The notes beneath the pieces are model-generated. The model was not told the origin of the DNA, made no database searches, and saw only the letters and a list, made by a program, of their open reading frames with translations. This document shows positions 55,321-64,000 of a stretch of 64,000 bases of DNA, one piece after another; within the stretch, counting starts at the first letter, position 1, and each line of letters opens with the position of its first letter. Source of the DNA: Bradyrhizobium erythrophlei. GTDB taxonomy: Bacteria > Pseudomonadota > Alphaproteobacteria > Rhizobiales > Xanthobacteraceae. The DNA lies in assembly GCA_900129675.1 (NCBI GenBank), contig FSRD01000001.1, forward strand, positions 6,065,501-6,129,500, read 5' to 3'. Made by a program: the position numbers and the translations under genes.

Positions 55321-55508
55321 TCCTGCGGCGCGAGATCAACTCTAGATGTCAGAAGCGGCGTCATGGGAGAACAGCGTGTCCTACAACTTCAAACAAGAAC
55401 CGCGTGGTTGGCTCATTAATACTCGAAGGTCAATCATGCTGTCGGACAATGATGCCTCCACTTTCACGTAACTCGCGGCTCAGGCCGCTATGCCGAGGAG
55501 AACAAGTC

Positions 55509-56699
55509 ATGGAATCGATATCACGTCGTAATATGCTGGCAGTGACCGCGGCCGGAGGCCTCCTGACGACAACGGCAGTTGTCAACGCGCAATCCGGGCC
55601 GTTCCAGTCCAAGCCGGGGGACGGGGGATTTGGGCGACAAGCGTCGGAGCTGCTTCCCGGTGACAAAGTCGCTTACCACGATCCCAAGGACGTGGCTGAC
55701 TTACCCGATTTCCACTTCTCGCTCGACGGTAACCGCCCGAAGGTGACGTCGGGCGGCTGGGCGAAGGAGGCCACTGTCCACCAGTTCCCCATCAGCAAGG
55801 GGATCGCGGGCGTCCACATGTTCCTCGATCCGGGCGCTTCTCGCGAGCTACACTGGCACGCCATCGCTGCCGAGTGGGCCTATGTCATTGACGGGCGCTG
55901 CCAGACCGTACTTCTCGACCCGTCAGGGGCGAGCGAGATCAACAACTTCGGGCCGGGCGATCTATGGTTCTTCCCCAAGGGCCACGGTCACTCGATCCAG
56001 ACCATTGGCGACAAGCCCTGCCACTTCGTTCTCTCCTTCGACAACGGCGCCTTTTCCGAGCACGGCACCTTCTCGATCACGGACTGGATCAACGTGACGC
56101 CCAAGGACATGCTGGCGCTCAACTTCGGCGTACCGAAGGACATCTTCGACGCCTTCCCGAAGGGCGAGACCTACATCCAGGCGGGCCCGGTGCTGCCCGC
56201 GTCGGAAGCCCTCGACGCGCCCTGGCCCAAGGAGTCGACGCACAAGTTCAGCCTGCTGCACGACAACCGGGCGGCGCGTGACTTCGATGGCGGCACGTTC
56301 CGTCTCGCGACGGTGGATGAGTGGCCCGTCTCCAAGAGCATGTCGGGCGGCGTAATGATCATCAAGCCAGGCGCCATGCGGAAGCTGCATTGGAACGTGA
56401 ACGCGAACGAGTGGCACTATTATCTGCGCGGCAAGGGTCAGGTGGCGCTGTTCGGCTCGGGCGGGCGGGGCAAGGTGGCTGAGTTCAAGCCGGGCGACGT
56501 CGCCTATATTCCGCAGGGCTTCGGGCACGCGATCAAGAACGTCGGCGATGAAGATCTGGAGATCGTGCAGACTTGGGACAACGGCAAGTTTGAAGAGATT
56601 GACCTCACCAAGTGGGTGCAATCCAGCCCGCGTTACCTGTTGACCAACAACTTTGCCGGCGTACCCGAAACAACGATTACTAAGTTTAAGCAGGCATAA
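55509..56699 (+). CDS. oxdC: Tat-exported bicupin oxalate decarboxylase
   Basis: 396 residues. A Tat signal (ISRRNMLAVTAAGGLLTT) leads two cupin domains. Domain 1 has metal ligands H115, H117, E122 and H161 and the lid SEHGT with Glu184, equivalent to the SENST lid Glu162 that makes OxdC a decarboxylase rather than an oxidase. Domain 2 has H294, E301 and H340, but N296 replaces the expected His (LHWNVNANEW). It converts oxalate to formate and CO2. The open frame upstream to 55191 overlaps the cytochrome gene and is not homologous. The gene lies 188 bp after the cytochrome c gene. Confidence 0.88.
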   Translation: MESISRRNMLAVTAAGGLLTTTAVVNAQSGPFQSKPGDGGFGRQASELLPGDKVAYHDPKDVADLPDFHFSLDGNRPKVTSGGWAKEATVHQFPISKGIAGVHMFLDPGASRELHWHAIAAEWAYVIDGRCQTVLLDPSGASEINNFGPGDLWFFPKGHGHSIQTIGDKPCHFVLSFDNGAFSEHGTFSITDWINVTPKDMLALNFGVPKDIFDAFPKGETYIQAGPVLPASEALDAPWPKESTHKFSLLHDNRAARDFDGGTFRLATVDEWPVSKSMSGGVMIIKPGAMRKLHWNVNANEWHYYLRGKGQVALFGSGGRGKVAEFKPGDVAYIPQGFGHAIKNVGDEDLEIVQTWDNGKFEEIDLTKWVQSSPRYLLTNNFAGVPETTITKFKQA

Positions 56700-56761
56700 G
56701 TAGCGCCGGCATGCTGTCCTGAAATGGTGGGGCCGGCGCGTAGCCGCCCTCGGATTTGGCG

Positions 56762-56858
56762 CGATGAACTGTCTGCCGCCATCGCGATGCTGCGCGCCAT
56801 GGAGATGAAGCACTGGCTGCCCGAGGCGGAGGCCGAACTGTCGCGCGCGATAGCGTGA
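56762..56858 (+). pseudogene. C-terminal TPR-type fragment
   Basis: The peptide LSAAIAMLRAMEMKHWLPEA followed by EAELSRAIA and a stop is like the last helices of large adenylate-cyclase/LuxR-type TPR regulators. It has no start; only the end of the gene remains. The interval 56859-57131 has no gene. Confidence 0.4.
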
Positions 56859-57131
56859 CCGGCAGCGGACCGGGCGACATTAACGGCTCGGTTCAGGGAG
56901 TCCTTCGCCCAATTTGCGGTCCATGCGCCTTCGGCGCGGCTCGCGACGAACTGCGCTCACCCGAACGACCTCGCCTATGCAATGAAGTCACTCGCCGATC
57001 ACGCTCATTAACCTCGAACGTCGCTTTTTGGCGGATAGCGTTGCAAAAGTCTTTTTGTCTTACCGATTACAATTTTTTTTCGGGCTGTAGGCGCAGCGAT
57101 CACCTTCGATTTCCACCCTGGCTGTCCGCCC

Positions 57132-57221
57132 GCTTTGCATCGTTTTACATCATCAAACGTCGATTGACTCGCCCACGAGCCGCTCTGGTCCTAGCTTTCC
57201 GGGACGGCAAGGCGATGGAAA
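57132..57221 (+). promoter_or_regulatory. Conserved leader upstream of small secreted protein gene (second copy)
   Basis: Counterpart of 19009-19099: CTTTGCATCGTTTTACATCA, ACGAGCCGCT, GTCCTAGCTTTCCGGGACGG and GATGGAAAG in the same order and spacing. Confidence 0.5.
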
Positions 57222-57330
57222 GCGAGTGATACGCGTGTGTTGGCTCGGGAATATCAGAGCTTGAATGTCAGTCTTGCTCATCAGGGCCGCGCGGGTGCGC
57301 GACACTCAAACTCTATGGAGAAATCTGGCG

Positions 57331-57693
57331 ATGAATAAATTTCCCAGCGTAGCCGTAGCCGTAGTTCTATCTGTGGTGATCGCAGCGCCTGCACTCGCAC
57401 AAGCAGTTATACATAAACCTGGCGCATTCGCTTTCGATCATCCTAACAGACGATCGCATGCCCTCATTAGTAAACTCGCCCGCAATCGGGAAGCCACGAT
57501 GTCAGCTATGGCCCAGGCGCGTACAACCGAAAGTAGCACGCTGCTGCAGGCATACGGAATTGAGGGCCGCGAGGTCGCGGCTCCGCCCTCGAGCGCCGCC
57601 TGCACAAACGACCAGGGCCCAAGTCAATGCGGCGAGCCCATGTGGATCTATGGCAGCCGCGACGCGCTTGCACGATACAGGAATGCGTTCTGA
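57331..57693 (+). CDS. Small secreted hypothetical protein
   Basis: 120 residues with signal peptide MNKFPSVAVAVVLSVVIAAP (cleavage after ALA). The mature chain contains FAFDHPNRRSHALISKLARN and two Cys near the end (ACTNDQGPSQC). The upstream in-frame sequence MSVLLIRAARVRDTQTLWRN from 57265 is shared with the genes at 28208 and 37800. GGAGAAATCTGGCG precedes the ATG. The function is unknown. Confidence 0.55.
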   Translation: MNKFPSVAVAVVLSVVIAAPALAQAVIHKPGAFAFDHPNRRSHALISKLARNREATMSAMAQARTTESSTLLQAYGIEGREVAAPPSSAACTNDQGPSQCGEPMWIYGSRDALARYRNAF

Positions 57694-57805
57694 CTTTGGT
57701 GGGTGCATGTATGCGCCGCGAGACTTGACAGGCCACCACGATCCCAAGGTCGCATTTCACGCGTGCGCGGCGGTACAGCCCGCCTTTATTGCTAGGGGAC
57801 TTACG

Positions 57806-59110
57806 ATGGATGCAAAATCCAGCACAAAAACAGCAATGCTGACGGTCGGAAACAAGAATTTCGATCTCCCGATCCACAGCGGCACCTTCGGCCCGGACGT
57901 GATCGACATCGCCAAGCTCTATGCCCAGTCGGGCATGTTCACCTACGATCCGGGCTTCACCTCGACCGCAAGCTGCGAGTCCAAGATCACCTATATCGAC
58001 GGCGACGCCGGCGTCCTCGAATATCGGGGATACCCGATCGAGCAGCTCGCCGAGCACGGCGACTTCCTCGAGACCTGCTATCTCCTGCTCTACGGGGAGC
58101 TTCCGACCGCCGCCCAGAAAAAGGACTTCGACTGTCGCGTGACCCATCACACCATGGTTCACGAGCAGATGGCGCGCTTCTTCCAGGGTTTCCGCCGCGA
58201 CGCCCATCCGATGGCGGTCATGGTCGGATGCGTCGGTGCGCTGGCGGCATTCTATCACGACTCCACCGACATCAACGATCCGCAGCAGCGCATGATCGCC
58301 TCGATGCGGATGATTGCGAAAGTCCCGACGCTCGCGGCAATGGCCTTCAAATACACGATCGGCCAGCCCTTCGTGTATCCGAAGAACTCGCTGAGCTTCG
58401 CCGAGAACTTCCTCAACATGTGCTTCGCGGTGCCCTGCGAAGAATACAAGATCAACCCAGTGCTCGCCGACGCGCTCGACAAGATCTTCATCCTGCACGC
58501 CGACCACGAGCAGAACGCTTCGACCTCGACGGTCCGCATCGCCGGCTCCTCCGGCGCCAACCCGTTCGCCTGCATCGCCGCCGGCATCGCCTGCCTGTGG
58601 GGTCCGGCGCATGGCGGCGCCAACGAGGCCGCGCTCAACATGCTCTACGGCATCGGCAAGGTCGAAAACATTCCGGACTTCATCAAGAAGGTGAAGGACA
58701 AGAACAGCGAAGTCCGCCTGATGGGCTTTGGCCACAGAGTCTACAAGAACTACGATCCGCGCGCCAAGATCATGCAGAAGATGTGTCACGCCGTGCTGAA
58801 AGAAACCGGCCATGGCGACGATCCGACGCTGAAGGTCGCGTTGGAGCTGGAGAAGATCGCGCTTCACGACCAGTATTTCATCGACCGCAAGCTCTACCCG
58901 AACGTCGACTTCTATTCGGGCATCACGCTGAAGGCGATGGGCTTCCCGACCTCGATATTCACCGTGCTGTTCGCGGTGGCCCGCACCGTCGGCTGGATCA
59001 GCCAGTGGAGCGAGATGATCGAGAATCCGCAGCAGAAGATCGGCCGTCCGCGGCAGCTCTATACCGGCGTCGCGCGTCGCAACTACGTTCCGATTGACAA
59101 GCGGAACTAA
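57806..59110 (+). CDS. gltA: Citrate synthase
   Basis: 434 residues, full length, hexameric (type II) form. Catalytic motifs are ILHADHEQNASTSTVRIAGS (first His), WGPAHGGANEAALNML (second His) and MGFGHRVYKNYDPRA (third His and Asp in the DPRA segment). It condenses acetyl-CoA and oxaloacetate. ATG 57806 is the family start; the open frame extends upstream but is non-homologous. With acs and actP downstream it would assimilate acetate. Confidence 0.94.
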   Translation: MDAKSSTKTAMLTVGNKNFDLPIHSGTFGPDVIDIAKLYAQSGMFTYDPGFTSTASCESKITYIDGDAGVLEYRGYPIEQLAEHGDFLETCYLLLYGELPTAAQKKDFDCRVTHHTMVHEQMARFFQGFRRDAHPMAVMVGCVGALAAFYHDSTDINDPQQRMIASMRMIAKVPTLAAMAFKYTIGQPFVYPKNSLSFAENFLNMCFAVPCEEYKINPVLADALDKIFILHADHEQNASTSTVRIAGSSGANPFACIAAGIACLWGPAHGGANEAALNMLYGIGKVENIPDFIKKVKDKNSEVRLMGFGHRVYKNYDPRAKIMQKMCHAVLKETGHGDDPTLKVALELEKIALHDQYFIDRKLYPNVDFYSGITLKAMGFPTSIFTVLFAVARTVGWISQWSEMIENPQQKIGRPRQLYTGVARRNYVPIDKRN

Positions 59111-59456
59111 GCTCAGCGGTGAAGAGGGGCGAGAACCACAGATAGCGTTCAACCGGTGCTCGACAAACAGCGAATAGCGCGACATTCCGTCAACAAGGTG
59201 CAGATGGAGGCCGGTGCGTGCCTGGGAGATTGCGGACCGCGTCAGCACGATGCCCCAGGCAGAGATGCCGCGCTGAGCAATCAGAAGTTATCTAGCCGCT
59301 ATTTCTCCGTGGAATAAAAAAAATGGGCCGGCGGCCGAAGCAGGCCCGAGCGGATTATGTCTATGACTGCCACGATGTCCGGTTTCGGCAAACAACTCAC
59401 GCCTGATAATGAAAAGCCTATCCGTTAGTCGAGGTGTGGGAGAGGCCAAGATGCGG
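59111..59456. other. Region after gltA with no gene seen
   Basis: Contains an A-rich stretch (AATAAAAAAAATGG near 59315) and GC-rich short repeats, but no convincing gene or terminator. Confidence 0.4.
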
Positions 59457-59720
59457 CTAGACAACGAGTGGCGCCGGCAAAATGACGATTCTCAAGTCGT
59501 CCTTCGAGGCACCTGCCTCAAGTAGCGCAGCATATTTGACGATTGCATAATCCTCGCAATCACCTCGATTGGAGCGCAACGTTTCGAACGGATCACTCCA
59601 GTGATCCGGAACGCCCCATTGTGCTTCGTCGCTGACTGGGGTGATGGCGAGATCAACCGCTCTGTTGATCAGACCGACGCGTGCGCGGCCGCTTCGACAC
59701 GCGCCTTCCCGACTCAAGCG
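59457..59720 (-). pseudogene. Transglutaminase-like cysteine peptidase (BTLCP) fragment
   Basis: Encodes VGLINRAVDLAITPVSDEAQ and FETLRSNRGDCEDYAIVKYA with the catalytic Cys in GDCEDY, then GASKDDLRIVIL. This is the central part of the bacterial transglutaminase-like Cys proteinase family. The following His/Asp part and the N-terminal signal are missing. Confidence 0.7.
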
Positions 59721-59861
59721 GATCAGTCTTTCTGCAGGGGCAGGGCAGGGCTCATTCGCGTGGCATCGTGCCACAATTTCAAGATCATAGGCGATGTCGA
59801 GCTTCGCTCGACGCCATTTTTCTGACAGTGCCCCGCGGAATGGGTTTCGCGCCAGAAATTG

Positions 59862-60251
59862 AAGGATTTCCGTGGAATGAGCTCTGCGCTACATGATCCG
59901 CGACCGGGGATCGCATCTACGGTGCGGTCGTCACTCGCCGATTGCGCGCCATGGGCATCCGGGATAGGCCGATTACACCAACCTCGCCCTGGCAGAACGG
60001 CTTTGCTGAACGGCTGATTCGATCGATCCTGTGCGAGAGCGTCGATCATATGATTGTCCTGGGCGAGGCGCATCTGCGTCAGATTCTGAAATAGTACGCC
60101 CACTACTGCAACGGCGGCAGAACGCAACGCTCTTTGAACAAGGATGCACCAGCCTCTCGCTCGGTGCCGCGCACCGGTGCCATTCGTTCACGCGCCGTCC
60201 TTGGCGGACTTCACCACCACTACGCCCGAGCTTGAATTTTCGGTACACACA
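59862..60251 (+). pseudogene. IS transposase 3' remnant with right terminal repeat
   Basis: Decayed copy of the C-terminal ~120 codons of the integrase-core transposase (similar to 24510-24896 at nucleotide level: GGAATGAGCTCTGCGCTACA, CGCCATGGGCATCCGGGATA), with several stops and frame changes. It ends with TTTTCGGTACACACA at 60237-60251. Confidence 0.8.
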
Positions 60252-60834
60252 GCTCCCGCGCGATCGCCTCGAGGAGTGAGGCCGCCACAATATTGATCGG
60301 TTGCAAGCCATCAACACTCCTGAGAATTCCCTTCGAACGATAATAGTCGGTGAGCGGCTCGGTCCGCCTGCGGTATTCTTGCAGACGAACCTTCAATGCC
60401 TCTTCGGTATCATCCACTCTGACCGCGTGGCGGTTGATCTTTGCCTCCCTGGCTCGATTGAGAATGCGACCCAACAAGACGTCCTCGTCAACCCTCAACT
60501 CAAGCACGCAGTCAAGATTGAGCTGTTTGGCAAGCAAGAGGTCTTCGAGGGACCGTGCCTGGGCAACGGTACGAGGGAACCCATCCAGGATGAACCCGTT
60601 TTCAGCATCTGGCTGCAAAATGCATTGGGCAACTACCTCAACGACGAGCTCGTCTGGAACAAGCCCACCACTTTCCATCACCGCCTCGGCTTTTCTTCCA
60701 ACGGAAGTGCCTGTCGACACGGCGGCGCGCAGCATATCGCCGGTAGACAATTGCGGAATGCCAAGCTGCTGCGCCAATCGGATCGCCTGAGTTCCTTTTC
60801 CGGATCCCGGCGGTCCCAATAGAACAATTCTCAT
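60220..60834 (-). CDS. adk: Adenylate kinase, C-terminus rewritten by IS end
   Basis: 204 residues: P-loop LLGPPGSGKGTQAIRLAQQL, GFPRTVAQARSLEDLL and the short LID region (no zinc Cys). It catalyses ATP + AMP to 2 ADP. The last ~11 residues (LCVPKIQARA and neighbours) are encoded by the IS right end at 60251-60220, so the natural C-terminus has been replaced. The core fold is complete and activity is plausible. It may be a second copy, since adk is normally in the ribosomal protein operon. Confidence 0.88.
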   Translation of the reverse strand: MRIVLLGPPGSGKGTQAIRLAQQLGIPQLSTGDMLRAAVSTGTSVGRKAEAVMESGGLVPDELVVEVVAQCILQPDAENGFILDGFPRTVAQARSLEDLLLAKQLNLDCVLELRVDEDVLLGRILNRAREAKINRHAVRVDDTEEALKVRLQEYRRRTEPLTDYYRSKGILRSVDGLQPINIVAASLLEAIARELCVPKIQARA

Positions 60835-60905
60835 CGACTTGTCTCCTTCGATTCACGTCTACTGATTCGGCTCAAACCATCGCGGCGTTGAAAAGGCTGC
60901 CGCCA

Positions 60906-62885
<1,980 letters not shown>

Positions 62886-63061
62886 TGGAAAGCCTCACAT
62901 GATCTCTGCTGTCTGCGACAGCCAAACACTCTTGTCATCTTGCCGATTTGACCGCGTCAGACGATCGAAAGGCGGTTTTCAGCTTCAAAGGCCTTGGGCA
63001 TTTCACTCTCGGTTCCTCCGGCTTGGAATAATGCGTTAAGCCTTCCCCTCGAGGCCGCGGT

Positions 63062-64000
63062 TCAATGCGTTGTAGCTCCTGCTGCGCCGATGCCGGTTTG
63101 GCAACGCACATATTGTGCGTGGAACCCGTCTCTATCGGTCTTGGCCCGTGCGCTGCGGTCCAGGATCGAAAACAGCCAGATTCCGGCGAACGCAATTGCC
63201 ATTGAGAAGAGCGCTGGGTTGTCCAGCTTAATCGGCGCGGATCCCTTGGCAAAACCCAGCGTTACCTCCCAAACGGCAGGCGACAGAATGACCCCGACCA
63301 GCGCACTGACTAGGCCAAGGAAGCCTCCAATCAAGGCACCCCGCGTGGTCAGACCTTTCCAGAAGATCGACATCACCAGCACCGGGAAATTGCATGATGC
63401 AGCGATGGCGAAGGCGAGGCCAACCATGAAGGCGACGTTCTGGTTCTCGAATACGATGCCAAGAATGATCGCCAGTACGCCCAGGAACAGCGTCGCAATC
63501 TTGGAGACGCGAACCTCGTCTTGTTCGTTGGCTTTTCCGCCCTTGACCACCATGGCGTAGATATCATGGCTGATGGACGAGGCCCCGGCGAGCGCCAGGC
63601 CTGAGACTACTGCGAGGATGGTGGCAAAGGCGACCGCCGAAATGAAGCCGAGGAACAGGTTGCCGCCGACCGCGTCGGCCAGATGGATAGCGGCCATGTT
63701 GGACCCGCCCTTGATGGCCGCGATCCCGCTCTTGGTTTTCTCCAGAATTCCGGCATCGAGAAATGTAAGATCGGTCGAGACGAGCGTGATGGCACCGAAC
63801 CCGATGATGAAGGTCAGGATGTAGAAGTAACCAATGAAGCCGGTTGCATAGAACACCGACTTGCGCGCGGCCTGAGCGTCTTTCACCGTGAAGAAGCGCA
63901 TCAGGATATGCGGTAAGCCGGCGGTGCCGAACATCAGGGCCAGCCCAAGCGAAATCTCGGACAACGGGTTGGAAATCAAGCTGCCGGGTTCCATAATCGC
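63062..64000 (-). CDS. actP: Cation/acetate symporter, 3' part
   Basis: The visible ~310 residues are the C-terminal two-thirds of an ActP-type sodium:solute symporter: SLGLALMFGTAGLPHILMRF, AVAFATILAVVSGLALAGAS, AFMVGLAFAIAASCNFPVLV and the C-terminal GIGAAG. The gene continues beyond the right edge of the window. It imports acetate or glycolate for Acs. A 176-bp gap separates it from acs and contains no gene. Confidence 0.92.
   Translation of the reverse strand, partial: AIMEPGSLISNPLSEISLGLALMFGTAGLPHILMRFFTVKDAQAARKSVFYATGFIGYFYILTFIIGFGAITLVSTDLTFLDAGILEKTKSGIAAIKGGSNMAAIHLADAVGGNLFLGFISAVAFATILAVVSGLALAGASSISHDIYAMVVKGGKANEQDEVRVSKIATLFLGVLAIILGIVFENQNVAFMVGLAFAIAASCNFPVLVMSIFWKGLTTRGALIGGFLGLVSALVGVILSPAVWEVTLGFAKGSAPIKLDNPALFSMAIAFAGIWLFSILDRSARAKTDRDGFHAQYVRCQTGIGAAGATTH

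Noticed and set aside
55191..55508. N-terminal extension of the oxalate decarboxylase frame
   Set aside because: It overlaps the cytochrome c gene and is non-homologous; the Tat signal begins at ATG 55509.
57506..59248. A 580-residue open frame on the minus strand opposite citrate synthase
   Set aside because: It is the antisense shadow of gltA; composition follows codon positions of the sense gene and no family is recognisable.

Overview
The window looks like an accessory or genomic-island region of a Bradyrhizobium-like alphaproteobacterium. The evidence is the high GC content, rhizobial small-protein families (DUF3551, BA14K-like, BTLCP, pseudo-caspase) and the style of the metabolic genes. 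Organism assignment is inference from protein character only. The region is very mosaic: insertion-sequence remnants, duplicated blocks, frameshifted genes and truncated pieces of core genes alternate with intact catabolic operons.

Layout. 1-1360: IS remnants and fragments of an SDR and an acyl-CoA dehydrogenase. 1361-9373: an intact catabolic locus with a GntR/FCD regulator diverging from aminotransferase, SDR, alpha/beta hydrolase, M20-type amidohydrolase, MFS transporter and amino-acid dehydrogenase; it reads like uptake and deamination of a nitrogenous compound. 9.9-15.8 kb: decayed genes (DUF5134, DUF899, three tautomerase remnants, MDR dehydrogenase) with an intact 2-keto-4-pentenoate hydratase-like gene and a secreted cupin, plus two copies of a GlxA-regulator 5' end. 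15.8-24.9 kb: an integrase-core transposase, small hypothetical genes, a DUF417 membrane protein, a small secreted protein, an ArsP-type permease, then a tRNA-Arg 3' half beside a broken tyrosine integrase (an island edge) and a TIR-bounded IS.

24.9-45.4 kb holds extra or broken copies of central-metabolism genes (mdh, scoAB, malic enzyme, hemA, isocitrate dehydrogenase, aldehyde dehydrogenase). An intact five-gene operon (D-malate/tartrate-type dehydrogenase, aconitase-family hydratase, MFS transporter, FAH-family protein, enolase-superfamily enzyme) lies between two direct repeats of about 0.86 and 0.9 kb that carry scoA and small-protein sequences. IS110 and a full acnA follow.

45.4-49.9 kb is an IS-rich graveyard with an HPP-family gene, a DUF3551 gene and a histidine-kinase fragment framed by a ~150-bp inverted repeat. 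49.9-56.7 kb carries the most coherent unusual locus: a Tat-exported type II haloacid-dehalogenase-like protein, an exported GlcG/HbpS protein, a three-subunit gluconate-2-dehydrogenase-type complex (subunit 3, GMC flavoprotein, triheme cytochrome c) and a Tat-exported bicupin oxalate decarboxylase. Together these could form a periplasmic route from a 2-halo- or 2-hydroxy-acid through oxalate to formate. 57.3-64 kb has a small secreted protein, citrate synthase, an IS remnant fused onto the end of adk, acetyl-CoA synthetase and the 3' part of the acetate permease gene actP, which runs off the window.
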